Position numbers and translations under genes: made by a program. 64,000 nucleotides of DNA from Pseudomonadales bacterium (lineage in GTDB: Bacteria > Pseudomonadota > Gammaproteobacteria > Pseudomonadales > Ketobacteraceae), in the NCBI GenBank assembly GCA_002708905.1, contig PAPM01000025.1, forward strand, positions 1-64,000, given 5' to 3'. Shown piece by piece: positions 36,937 to 45,191 of the stretch. Under the pieces are notes generated by a model. The model was not told the DNA's origin. It did no database searches and saw only the letters and a program-made list of their open reading frames with translations. Numbering within the stretch: position 1 is the first letter of the stretch; every line of letters begins with the position of its first letter.

Positions 36937-37511
36937 TCCAATCCCGCTCTCTTTTTTGCCAATGCTTCGAAGTCGGCATTGATGTTCGCCAAAACCTGAT
37001 CGGTGATGGTGTTACGATCGAACTTCTGCATGAAATTCAGGGTAAAGCCACGGCCCTGGCCAATGTCAGGGTGCGTGGAAAATCCGGGTAAATGCTTGTC
37101 GACAATATCCCTGGCTTCCGGGTCATCCAGAATCACCCCCACCAGGGTCGAACCCGTGGTGTACACCACCACACTGGAACCTTCCAGCTTATCCAGTTCG
37201 GCGTCCAATTCAGACAAACGCTGGTCGGTGACCAAATCGGGGTAATAGGGTTTGATATCGATGAGCGTCAAAGGGCGGGCAACAGCGATCTGGCGCAAAT
37301 CGGATACGCCCGGGAGATGTTTGTCCAGTAGCTCCCGGGCTTCAGCAAAGTCCAGCAAAGCGCCGATCTCTGATTCCTCCACAGAATAGGAAATACCGGG
37401 CAAGGTTACGGTGGGCTCCTGGGAAGGCAGGAAATAGGATACAGCCACCCCGAGTACGGCAATCACTACCACAGCGATACCAATAATCAGGGGAAGTTTG
37501 CGTCGGGACAT
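36933..37511 (-). CDS. Membrane-anchored protein with two internal repeats, first gene of the Mo-oxidoreductase operon
   Basis: Unrecognised 192-residue protein. One N-terminal membrane helix ([22 protein letters not shown]) leads to a periplasmic part made of two similar modules. They start with [19 protein letters not shown] and [19 protein letters not shown], and each ends in a predicted helix ([20 protein letters not shown]). No Cys or haem motif is present. Translational coupling to the [2Fe-2S] subunit (ATGA at 36933-36936) suggests a structural or assembly role for the exported Mo enzyme. The function is not known. Confidence 0.75.
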   Translation of the reverse strand: MSRRKLPLIIGIAVVVIAVLGVAVSYFLPSQEPTVTLPGISYSVEESEIGALLDFAEARELLDKHLPGVSDLRQIAVARPLTLIDIKPYYPDLVTDQRLSELDAELDKLEGSSVVVYTTGSTLVGVILDDPEARDIVDKHLPGFSTHPDIGQGRGFTLNFMQKFDRNTITDQVLANINADFEALAKKRAGLE

Positions 37512-37587
37512 AACTTATAGCCAACTAAAAAAATTATCGTTATTCTCTATTACTATACAGCATTGTTGATTATAAAGAAATTTCGTT

Positions 37588-38682
37588 CTAGCGCCCCACC
37601 AACCGATCCACAAACTTTCCGGTCTCGTGCAGTACGTCGCGCCGCTGGGGGAAAAAGCGAATGCTCATGAAACCATGGATCATATCCTTGTAATCCAGGA
37701 AGGTGACCGGAACCTGCTGTTCCTGCAGCATTTTTGCGTAGAGTTGCCCGGCATCATGGAGGGGGTCAAACCCTGCGGTCATTACCAAGGCTGGCGGCAG
37801 ACCGCTGAGATCCTGCGCCATCATGGGTGATAGACTGGGGTGGGCAAGATCCTCGACCTGGGCACAGTAAGCCTGGTGAAAGCCTGCGATCATCTCCGAA
37901 GACAGGCCATAGCCATCGCTGAAATGGATAATGCTGTCGTATTGAGTGCCACGCATGTCCGTCTGCGGGTAATACAGGATCTGCCCCTTGATCCTGGGTG
38001 CTCCCGCTTCCATGGCTTTGATTGCAACCACGGAGCTGATGGACGCACCGGCGCTGTCACCGGCAACGAATACTTTGTCAGGGGCCGCGCCCAACTCAGC
38101 GGCATGATCCGCTACCCACTTTACGGCGGCATAACCATCCTCAATGGCCGCCGGGTAGGGGAACATGGGTGCCAAGCGGTATTCAACCGAGACCACCACG
38201 GCTTTCGTGGCATTGGCGAGGGAACGGCACAGATCATCAAATATATCCACACTGCCGAGCACGAAACCGCCGCCATGAAAATACACGATGACCGGCAAAT
38301 CCCCCTCCGGCTCGACCGTCTTGCGGGGCCAGTAGACCCTGGCGGGCAAGTCGCCTTCACCACCGCCGACACTGATATCGCTGGTGTTTGCCACCGGTTC
38401 ATTTGGCAGTAAAGAGCTTAGGGGGTAAAGCAAATTCACCCGTAACGGCAAACGAAACTCCATCGACTTTTCAGGCTTAAGCCGAATTCCAAAATCCAGC
38501 AGGTTGAGAGATAAGGCCGCCCGCATATCCAGGTGCCCATGGGGCGTTTGAGCCACAAGGCGGGCAAGATAAATGAACGCCACCACGCCCAGCAAAGCAA
38601 AGAAATACGCGCAGAAATACAGGCTGAGCAAGGTAACCAGCAGCGACAATATAAGCAGGGGCTTCTTATTATGAGTAATCAT
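37588..38682 (-). CDS. Alpha/beta hydrolase, hormone-sensitive-lipase (HSL) family, membrane-anchored
   Basis: Carboxylesterase of about 364 residues with two N-terminal hydrophobic helices (LLILSLLVTLLSLYFCAYFF and LLGVVAFIYLARLV). The HSL oxyanion motif HGGGFVLGS and nucleophile elbow GDSAG follow; the Asp and His are in AGFDPLHDAG and YKDMIHGF. The ATG at 38682 is used. A TTG at 38748 that overlaps the thioesterase stop would add 22 residues and is an alternative. It lies downstream of the thioesterase on the same strand, probably co-transcribed. Confidence 0.88.
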   Translation of the reverse strand: MITHNKKPLLILSLLVTLLSLYFCAYFFALLGVVAFIYLARLVAQTPHGHLDMRAALSLNLLDFGIRLKPEKSMEFRLPLRVNLLYPLSSLLPNEPVANTSDISVGGGEGDLPARVYWPRKTVEPEGDLPVIVYFHGGGFVLGSVDIFDDLCRSLANATKAVVVSVEYRLAPMFPYPAAIEDGYAAVKWVADHAAELGAAPDKVFVAGDSAGASISSVVAIKAMEAGAPRIKGQILYYPQTDMRGTQYDSIIHFSDGYGLSSEMIAGFHQAYCAQVEDLAHPSLSPMMAQDLSGLPPALVMTAGFDPLHDAGQLYAKMLQEQQVPVTFLDYKDMIHGFMSIRFFPQRRDVLHETGKFVDRLVGR

Positions 38683-38744
38683 GTGATTGCACAATTGATC
38701 CAACACCAAGGATGGATCATTAATAACACCCTGGGTACGTAAAC

Positions 38745-39575
38745 TCAATCAGCTGGTTTACGATGACGGATCAGAACCGTCTGGGTACAAAAGCCCACTG
38801 CCCCACGCTCATCAAAGAGCTGGCCCACTACCGTTCCCGCCCCAAAATCGTCATAGGTTGCATGGGTTTGTATACCCACCCACTCCCCTTCAACCTGACG
38901 ATGAAGATTGATGGTGGTATCGGGATTGATGCCGAAATAGGGTTGTGCATCGAAGGCTTCTCCCGTCAGAATCCGATTGCTGATGGCCGGAATGGAATAG
39001 GTCCAATCCGAGGCCAGGGCCACCCGCATCAGCGGGGTGACAGTCAGACCCGCCAGCACCGGTTGCTTCAAACGAATCCACATAATGGCTGGTTTAACCT
39101 GGACATCAACGCGAATTTCAATGGCATTATGGAAACCTTTCCTGCCCGCAATTTGCTGAAACAGGGGAAAGGGTAGCGGATCAGGCAACTTCGGAATATC
39201 TCCCGCAAACTTCAGGCGCTCCACCACCGGAACCTCATCCAAGCGATAGCGCATCGCACTGCCACGCACACATTCCTTACCATCCGCCAGAATGTAAAGA
39301 TCCAGGGTTTCAACATTACGCCCGCCACGGCGCACCTCAGATTGCAACTCAATAGGTGCGATCGGCGCAGCACTCATCATATCCACAGTCAACCGGGTTA
39401 CCTGCCGGGGTATCTCTGAAGGCACACGTTCCACCGCCATGGCCGCCATCAGCAACATGGCGCTGCCATGCTGCGTTCCGGGATACCAGGGCCCCGTTGC
39501 CAGGTGGGTGGGCATCAACAGCTCACCTTCCTGGTGAAAAACGGGAAAATCCGCGGGAATCTCGATTGAACTCAT
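38745..39575 (-). CDS. Acyl-CoA thioesterase family protein (double hotdog)
   Basis: A 276-residue protein resembling TesB/4HBT_3 thioesterases that split acyl-CoA to fatty acid and CoA. The N-terminal hotdog shows GPWYPGTQHGSAMLLMAAMA and VTRLTVDMMSAAPIAPIEL, and the C-terminal hotdog SDWTYSIPAIS and INLHRQVEGEWVGIQTHATY with the usual Asp-Gly-rich end (DDFGAGTVVGQLFDERG). AAAGGTAA precedes the start. It is upstream of an HSL hydrolase and divergent from another HSL gene. Confidence 0.82.
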   Translation of the reverse strand: MSSIEIPADFPVFHQEGELLMPTHLATGPWYPGTQHGSAMLLMAAMAVERVPSEIPRQVTRLTVDMMSAAPIAPIELQSEVRRGGRNVETLDLYILADGKECVRGSAMRYRLDEVPVVERLKFAGDIPKLPDPLPFPLFQQIAGRKGFHNAIEIRVDVQVKPAIMWIRLKQPVLAGLTVTPLMRVALASDWTYSIPAISNRILTGEAFDAQPYFGINPDTTINLHRQVEGEWVGIQTHATYDDFGAGTVVGQLFDERGAVGFCTQTVLIRHRKPAD

Positions 39576-39779
39576 TAGGCATTACCTTTGATACAACTGC
39601 AAAAGGCAAGATGGTAAGCAGCTTTAGCAGCAATGACTATGACAGGAATTGACAAAACGATGCCCAAATTGAGCACCCGTTATTTAGCTTACGTAAACCG
39701 CCATCAATAAAGTCGACAAAACGGCCGGCCAACTCTAGTATTGGGGCTGGCACAGACGGAATGTAGTTAAGCGAACAGA

Positions 39780-40670
39780 ATGCAAAGTATTTCAAGTAAG
39801 ATCGTCGAGTTCATAGTTCGTTATACCGGGGTCAAAAAACGGAACAACGCGCTGTTGCCCAAGCGCAGCGAGCGCACGACTCCTCCTCCCAACTATCCCC
39901 CACCAAAAAAGTTTTACCAAGAATATGCCATTGAGGAACACGCACTTGGTGAGAATAAAATATGGCTGCTGGGCCCCAGAACCAGACCCGCAAAAACCTG
40001 GATCTTCTACATTCACGGCGGCGCTTTTGTTGACGGCGTGATGCCCGCCCACTGGCAATTTCTTGGACGCCTGGTGAAGGATGTGGATGCGTTGATCGCT
40101 ATACCGGACTATCCGCTTACACCTAAGGCCAATGCTCAGCAAACGATGAAAGCCCTGATCGATGGCTATCACTTTTTCCAGCAGCACTCCCATCCACAAA
40201 CGGTCATCTGTATGGGGGACTCGTCCGGTGGTGGAATGAGCGTGGTTTTATCGCAACAATTGACCGGCCATCAGCAGAAGGGACCATCGCAACTCATACT
40301 GCTTTCACCCTGGCTGGATATTTCCCTCAAGAATCCGGCGATTGAAGCCGCCGACAGAATTGATCCAATGCTCGGACTGGCTGGTCTAAAGAGTACCGCC
40401 GGATGGTATTCCAAAGATCTCGGTTTGGAGCATCCCCTGGCAAATCCCATGCACGGCAACTTGGGGAGCTTGCCCCCCGTTACCTTGTTTATCGGCAGCC
40501 ATGATCTTTTGCAACCGGACTGCGAGCTTTTTCGGGATAAGCTATTGGCAGCAGGTGTTGAGATTGACTACCGCAACTTCGACAAGATGTTGCATATCTG
40601 GATGTTCCTGCCGGTGAAAGAAGCCAAACAGGTGCATCAGGAAATAGCGGCCAAGCTCCGCTCCCTTTAA
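39780..40670 (+). CDS. Alpha/beta hydrolase, HSL family
   Basis: A 296-residue esterase with the HSL oxyanion motif (YIHGGAFVDG), the nucleophile elbow GDSSGGG, Asp in GSHDLLQPD and His in KMLHIWMF. An amphipathic N-terminus without a clear signal peptide suggests a cytoplasmic or membrane-associated enzyme. It may be a lipid or medium-chain ester hydrolase. It converges on the truncated haemoglobin gene with nine bases between stops. Confidence 0.88.
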   Translation: MQSISSKIVEFIVRYTGVKKRNNALLPKRSERTTPPPNYPPPKKFYQEYAIEEHALGENKIWLLGPRTRPAKTWIFYIHGGAFVDGVMPAHWQFLGRLVKDVDALIAIPDYPLTPKANAQQTMKALIDGYHFFQQHSHPQTVICMGDSSGGGMSVVLSQQLTGHQQKGPSQLILLSPWLDISLKNPAIEAADRIDPMLGLAGLKSTAGWYSKDLGLEHPLANPMHGNLGSLPPVTLFIGSHDLLQPDCELFRDKLLAAGVEIDYRNFDKMLHIWMFLPVKEAKQVHQEIAAKLRSL

Positions 40671-40679
40671 TTCGGTTTC

Positions 40680-41132
40680 TTAAGCCGGTTTCCTGATTGA
40701 ACCAATCGGCTGCGCCCGCTCCTCAATATAACGGGTACGCTGGGAATAATCGGCAGGATTAAGCAACGCTTCCTGCAGGTTGGTTGCAATAGAGCGGGCT
40801 ACATTTCTGGCCCGCTCTGTATAAGGGCCTTGAAAGGATTCATCCAACGTGGCTTCAAAGAACGACAACCAGCGGGAAAAATGCCGTGCGGTGAAAGCCT
40901 GCTGCTGATGAACATCCCGATGAATGTTCATCATGTGGCTGTTATAACCTGTTTCCCCCAGCAATAACTTGCGCCAGAAGGCCTTGATCTTAGGAAGGTG
41001 GTGTTCCAATTCAATCTTGGCGGTATCCACAAAAATCGGACTGAGTTCTTTATCTGCTAACAATTGGTTATAAAAACTCTCAACAAAATCACTAATTGCT
41101 GCTGGAGAGTCCAGATCTCGCTTGGTTTGCAT
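40680..41132 (-). CDS. Group III truncated haemoglobin
   Basis: A 150-residue 2-on-2 globin. ISDFVESFYNQLLADKELSPIF (shown here without its last residues in other members) and NIHRDVHQQQAFTARHFSRW are the group III hallmarks; the His in the second block is the likely proximal haem ligand and FSRWLSFFEATLDE follows. The role is unknown; related proteins bind O2, NO or peroxide. The start at 41132 (MQTKRDL) is preferred to an upstream hydrophobic extension that does not fit the globin fold. Confidence 0.86.
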   Translation of the reverse strand: MQTKRDLDSPAAISDFVESFYNQLLADKELSPIFVDTAKIELEHHLPKIKAFWRKLLLGETGYNSHMMNIHRDVHQQQAFTARHFSRWLSFFEATLDESFQGPYTERARNVARSIATNLQEALLNPADYSQRTRYIEERAQPIGSIRKPA

Positions 41133-41391
41133 AATCACAACTACATTTCCGAAAACCACTCCAGTGTACCCCATGGTCAACACGCTCATAAACCCTAGCC
41201 ATTCCGGCCAAATGCTTTTGTCACGCTCGCACCCATAAATTCAACCTGTATATGCTTACCCCGTTTCGCGGATGCATTCGAACATTCCTCTATTCCCAGC
41301 CTTGTATCAGGGACGCAGTTAGCAGGAGCCAAGCAACTGACTGTGCTGTTCCCGGCGCAGGAAGATAAACCAAGAAAAACAAGGAATGATC

Positions 41392-42324
41392 ATGAACGTA
41401 AAATCTGCCCTACCCAAATGGATCGCTGTTATCGCCCTGCTTTCCTGCAGCGTACTCTCCAACCAGGCACTGGCAATGAGTCAGGTCCCCCCGACGGACC
41501 CCGGCGATGATCCAATGGGCGACTGCCCATCCACCGCCATTTGCCGAAGTGAAGCTCCTGGTTCCTACAGTGGCAACGGCCCCTATGGCTACCGTTCCTA
41601 TACTTTGTCACGGCTGCAGACACCAGGCGGAGCAACGGTTTATTATCCTGCCAATGCCCAGCCTCCTTTTGCCGGCATGGTCTTTACACCTCCGTACACA
41701 GGCGTCCAGGCCATGTATGCCGCCTGGGGACCATTCTTCGCATCCCATGGATTTGTTATGGTGACGATGGACTCCAGAACTACCCTGGATACAGTCGACC
41801 AACGGGCATCGCAGCAGAAAGAAGTACTGGATGTACTGAAAGGTGAAAACAACCGCTTCGGCAGTCCACTGCAAGGGAAACTGGATACCAGCCGCCTGGG
41901 CGCGGTGGGCTGGTCCATGGGAGGTGGTGCCACCTGGATCAACTCCGCCGAATACCGCGGACTTAAAACCGCCATGTCCCTGGCAGGACACAACCTTTCA
42001 GCCATTGACATTGACTCCAAGGGTTATAACACCCGGGTACCCACTTTGTTGTTCAACGGTGCTCTTGACCTCACCTACCTGGGTGGCCTGGGGCAATCCG
42101 ATGGCGTCTACAATGCCATTCCCGCCGGTATCCCTAAAGTGTTCTATGAAGTGGCGTCGGCCGGCCATTTCGACTGGGGCACACCAACCGCAGCCAATCG
42201 CAGCGTGGCGTCACTGGCATTGGCCTTCCACAAAGCGTTCCTGGATGGCGACACCCGCTGGGTGCAATACATCAGAAGGCCCAGTTCGGATGTAGCCACC
42301 TGGCGCACTGCGTATCTGCCTTAA
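41392..42324 (+). CDS. Secreted polyester hydrolase, PETase/cutinase-like
   Basis: Alpha/beta hydrolase of 310 residues closely resembling bacterial cutinases and PET hydrolases. It has a signal peptide (1-28, ending NQALA). Conserved blocks include GPYGYRSYTLSR, ATVYYPANA, PPYTGVQ with Tyr102 of the oxyanion hole, FFASHGFVMVTMDSRTTLD, and the elbow GWSMGGGA (Trp174, Ser175, Met176). Asp226 (GALDLT) and His259 (SAGHFDWG) complete the triad. The aromatic-clamp Trp of known PETases (W185 of Ideonella PETase) aligns with His200, and there are no C-terminal cysteines, so the usual disulfides are missing; one N-terminal pair (Cys45, Cys51) exists. Start: ATG at 41392, AAGGA six bases ahead. Confidence 0.9.
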   Translation: MNVKSALPKWIAVIALLSCSVLSNQALAMSQVPPTDPGDDPMGDCPSTAICRSEAPGSYSGNGPYGYRSYTLSRLQTPGGATVYYPANAQPPFAGMVFTPPYTGVQAMYAAWGPFFASHGFVMVTMDSRTTLDTVDQRASQQKEVLDVLKGENNRFGSPLQGKLDTSRLGAVGWSMGGGATWINSAEYRGLKTAMSLAGHNLSAIDIDSKGYNTRVPTLLFNGALDLTYLGGLGQSDGVYNAIPAGIPKVFYEVASAGHFDWGTPTAANRSVASLALAFHKAFLDGDTRWVQYIRRPSSDVATWRTAYLP

Positions 42325-42408
42325 TTATCTGCCTTAATACAACCCACCGGAACTGTGCCTTCAGCGGCCGGTTCCGGTATTCTTTCGCCACCAGCAAGGA
42401 CCAAGATA

Positions 42409-43071
42409 ATGAAGCAGACCAGAGCAAGGTTCGGATTTACCCCTACACTGCTGGGCAGCATCGTTGTGGCAGCAGGTTTGGCCTATACCCTGCTGCCGAC
42501 ATCACCGGAAGATGTAGCGGTCGAACCGCAGGCCAGACAAAATCCATCGGTTGTTGAACATGAAACTGAAGAGGCCCACACGCCAATTCACATGAGTGTG
42601 TCTGCGAAAGAACCTGGCGTGGCCCCATCGTTACATCATGACACCCGTGAAACCACCCCGGAAGCCGATCCGGATTTCGACAGCATGCGTGCTGCACAGC
42701 ATCAGCAAGTGCAGTATCTGAAAGAGATCAACCCGGACAACCTGATGATTCCCACGGAAAAGACCGAGCTGGAAGTGGAGCAAATGCTGGCGGAGATGGA
42801 GCGCCACCGGGAATTACAACAACGGATTGATGAAAATACGGCCAGCGATGAAGAACGCCAACAGTACGTGGCCTTGCATCGCCAGAAACTGCAGCAAGAG
42901 CTGGAACTCATTCAGTTATGCGAGGATGTCGTCGCCAATTCACTGGAAACAGAAGAGATCCATCAAGCTCAACTTTGCACACGGATTGTGGAAGCCAGGG
43001 AGCAGCGACTCCAGGTCATTGAAGCATCCCTGCTGGCGCTGGACGAATTGCTCACAACGCGCATGGATTGA
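42409..43071 (+). CDS. Membrane-anchored helical protein next to the polyester hydrolase
   Basis: Unrecognised 220-residue protein. One N-terminal membrane helix (TPTLLGSIVVAAGLAYTLLP) is followed by a variable Pro/His/Glu region (about 35-100) and a long, charged, helical C-terminus (about 100-220: LEVEQMLAEMERHRELQQRI, RQKLQQELELIQLCEDVV). This layout recalls lipase-specific foldases (Lif), but the Lif motif RxxFDY is not seen. It follows the hydrolase gene after 84 bases, same strand, so an export or folding role for it is conceivable. AAGGA precedes the ATG. Confidence 0.72.
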   Translation: MKQTRARFGFTPTLLGSIVVAAGLAYTLLPTSPEDVAVEPQARQNPSVVEHETEEAHTPIHMSVSAKEPGVAPSLHHDTRETTPEADPDFDSMRAAQHQQVQYLKEINPDNLMIPTEKTELEVEQMLAEMERHRELQQRIDENTASDEERQQYVALHRQKLQQELELIQLCEDVVANSLETEEIHQAQLCTRIVEAREQRLQVIEASLLALDELLTTRMD

Positions 43072-43199
43072 TCCAGACCCGGTTTACAATTGGGTAAATA
43101 ATCTGTTTGATTCAGTGCTGAATTAGCGGTCACCCCCAAGGGACCGAGTCGGTAAAATCGCCTCCAATAACGATAAATGACGACAGAGGAGAAACCGAC

Positions 43200-44429
43200 A
43201 TGTCTGAAGCATGGATCATTGACGTAGCCCGCACCCCGCGCGGCGTTGGCAAACAGGGCAAAGGCGCCCTCTGGGAAGTGCATCCCCAGCGCCTGATGTC
43301 CACAGTGCTGAAAGCCCTGGCCGAGCGTAACGCGCTGAAAACCGAAGAAATCGACGACGTTATCATCAGCTGCAACTACCAGTATCTGAAGCAGGGACAG
43401 TGTATTGCCCGCATGGCCGCACTGGATGCCGGTTACGATATCCGTTCCTCCGGCGTCGCCATCGACCGTTTCTGCGGCGGCGGTATCACCTCTGTCAATA
43501 TGGCGGCAGCCTCGGTTATGTCCGGTATGGAAGACCTGGTGGTAGCCGGTGGAGTGGAAATGATGTCCTACCAGAAGGAACAGGGGCTGCTGGGCCCCCT
43601 GGACGGCTGGAACCTCCACCTACGGGAAATGTTTCCCCAAATCAACGTTGGTATTGCAGCGGATATCATCGCCACTGAATTGGGATACAGCCGTGCAGGG
43701 CTGGACCGGTTCGCAGCAGAGAGCCAGCGTCGTGCAGGTATCGCTATGGAAGAAGGCCGCTTCGACAAAAGCCTGATTCCGGTTTACAAGGACGATGGCA
43801 GCCTGGCGCTGGATCATGAAGAATTTCCCCGTCCGATCACCACCGCTGACAAGCTGGGCGAATTGGCGCCTGTGTTTGCCAACTTCATGGATCTGCCCTA
43901 CTTCGATTCCGGCCTGACCTATCGTGAAATGGTCCGCAAACGCTGGCCCGACCTGGAAATCAATCATGTTCACCACGCCGGCAACTCATCCGGTGTAGTG
44001 GACGGCGCCGGCGCAGTAGTAGTGGCCTCTCCTGAATACGCCAAAGCCAACGGCCTGAAGCCACGGGCGAAGATCAAAGCCATGGCCAATATGGGGCATG
44101 CGCCGGAGTACATTCTGAATGCGCCGGTTGATGCCGCCAGAAAAGTACTGGGCAAGGCCAAAATGAACCTGTCGGATATCGACCTGTTTGAAGTCAATGA
44201 AGCCTTTGCCGTGGTACCCATGAAGTTCATGCGTGAACTGGAGGTCGACCACTCAAAACTCAATGTGAATGGCGGTGCCATCGCATTGGGCCACCCCATT
44301 GGTGCCACCGGTTCCATGCTGATCGGCACCCTGCTGGATGAACTGGAGCGTCAGGACAAAGCAACCGGAATGGTCACCATGTGTGCCGCCGGTGGCATGG
44401 CGCCCGCCATTATCATCGAACGGATGTAA
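43200..44429 (+). CDS. Acetyl-CoA acetyltransferase / 3-ketoacyl-CoA thiolase
   Basis: Thiolase of 409 residues, cleaving or condensing acyl-CoA in beta-oxidation or related pathways. Active-site Cys92 lies in DRFCGGGIT, His365 in NGGAIALGHPIGATG and the second Cys395 in TMCAAGGMAP. VNEAFAVVPMKFM is the thiolase NEAFA block. A GAGGAG site precedes the ATG. It stands alone, with a strong hairpin downstream, so it seems monocistronic. The partner hydratase/dehydrogenase is not in the window. Confidence 0.94.
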   Translation: MSEAWIIDVARTPRGVGKQGKGALWEVHPQRLMSTVLKALAERNALKTEEIDDVIISCNYQYLKQGQCIARMAALDAGYDIRSSGVAIDRFCGGGITSVNMAAASVMSGMEDLVVAGGVEMMSYQKEQGLLGPLDGWNLHLREMFPQINVGIAADIIATELGYSRAGLDRFAAESQRRAGIAMEEGRFDKSLIPVYKDDGSLALDHEEFPRPITTADKLGELAPVFANFMDLPYFDSGLTYREMVRKRWPDLEINHVHHAGNSSGVVDGAGAVVVASPEYAKANGLKPRAKIKAMANMGHAPEYILNAPVDAARKVLGKAKMNLSDIDLFEVNEAFAVVPMKFMRELEVDHSKLNVNGGAIALGHPIGATGSMLIGTLLDELERQDKATGMVTMCAAGGMAPAIIIERM

Positions 44430-44439
44430 GCGGTGACTG

Positions 44440-44470
44440 AAGGTGAGATGCGAGTCACGTATCTCACCTT
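44440..44470 (+). terminator. Hairpin after the thiolase gene
   Basis: AAGGTGAGAT (44440-44449) and ATCTCACCTT (44461-44470) form a ten-pair perfect stem with an 11-base loop, 11 bases past the stop. The flank is pyrimidine-rich (ACCCATTTCTTTCCCC) rather than a pure T-run. Confidence 0.6.
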
Positions 44471-44555
44471 ACCCATTTCTTTCCCCACCTGAGATGCAAT
44501 GACTTTCCAGGCGTGATATACAAACTGTCTGATAACACGTAGTCAGGGGGTTATT

Positions 44556-45191
44556 ATGTCAACAGAAGCCATTCCCGTGTTTCCCTTAAACACGCCTCTT
44601 TTGCCCGGCTGTCGATTACCACTGCAGATTTTCGAAAAGCGTTACCTGGATATGGTGGCCTGGTGCATGAAACAGGATCAGGGCTTTGTGGTTACCCTGC
44701 TGCAACCGGGCTCTGAACGTCGTGAAGTCATTCGCCCAGATCAGGAAGCCACAGAAACAACGCCTTTTTATGGTATTGGCACCCTGGCCCGAATTGTGGA
44801 TTTCGGACAGCGCGAAAATGGGTTGTTGGCCATATCCATTGAAGGCGGCCCCCGCATGGAGCTGACCGATGTCAGTCAGCAGGCCGATGGCCTCTGGACC
44901 GCACATCCCCTACCCCTACCGGAAAGCGGTGAGACCGGAGACTCAGACCTGGAGTCACTGCGGGATTTACTGGAGCAGATTCTGAGGGTGAACGGGATGA
45001 AAGACGACGCTGCCGAGGACTATACCAGCGAGCAGGTAATGAATTATCTGGTGATGCTGCTCCCGATTCCCACCACAGAAAAGCAGGAGCTGATCTCCTG
45101 CGGCAACCTCCACGAACGCTGGCAGGGCTTGAAACGGGCCATTACCGGGCTCATTGAACGCCAGGATGAATCCGGCCCAAGCTCTCACTGA
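44556..45191 (+). CDS. Lon substrate-binding (LON) domain protein
   Basis: A 211-residue protein consisting of an N-terminal Lon-like domain only: PVFPLNTPLLPGCRLPLQIF and EKRYLDMV are the family start, and GIGTLARIVDFGQRENGLLAISIEG is the central block. There is no ATPase or protease domain. Such stand-alone proteins are common in gammaproteobacteria with no settled function. AGGGGG precedes the ATG. Its last seven bases overlap the convergent sensor-kinase gene. Confidence 0.88.
   Translation: MSTEAIPVFPLNTPLLPGCRLPLQIFEKRYLDMVAWCMKQDQGFVVTLLQPGSERREVIRPDQEATETTPFYGIGTLARIVDFGQRENGLLAISIEGGPRMELTDVSQQADGLWTAHPLPLPESGETGDSDLESLRDLLEQILRVNGMKDDAAEDYTSEQVMNYLVMLLPIPTTEKQELISCGNLHERWQGLKRAITGLIERQDESGPSSH

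Noticed and set aside
42409-43071. Annotation as a lipase chaperone (Lif)
   Set aside because: Layout is similar, but the RxxFDY signature and the expected length (about 340 residues) are missing.
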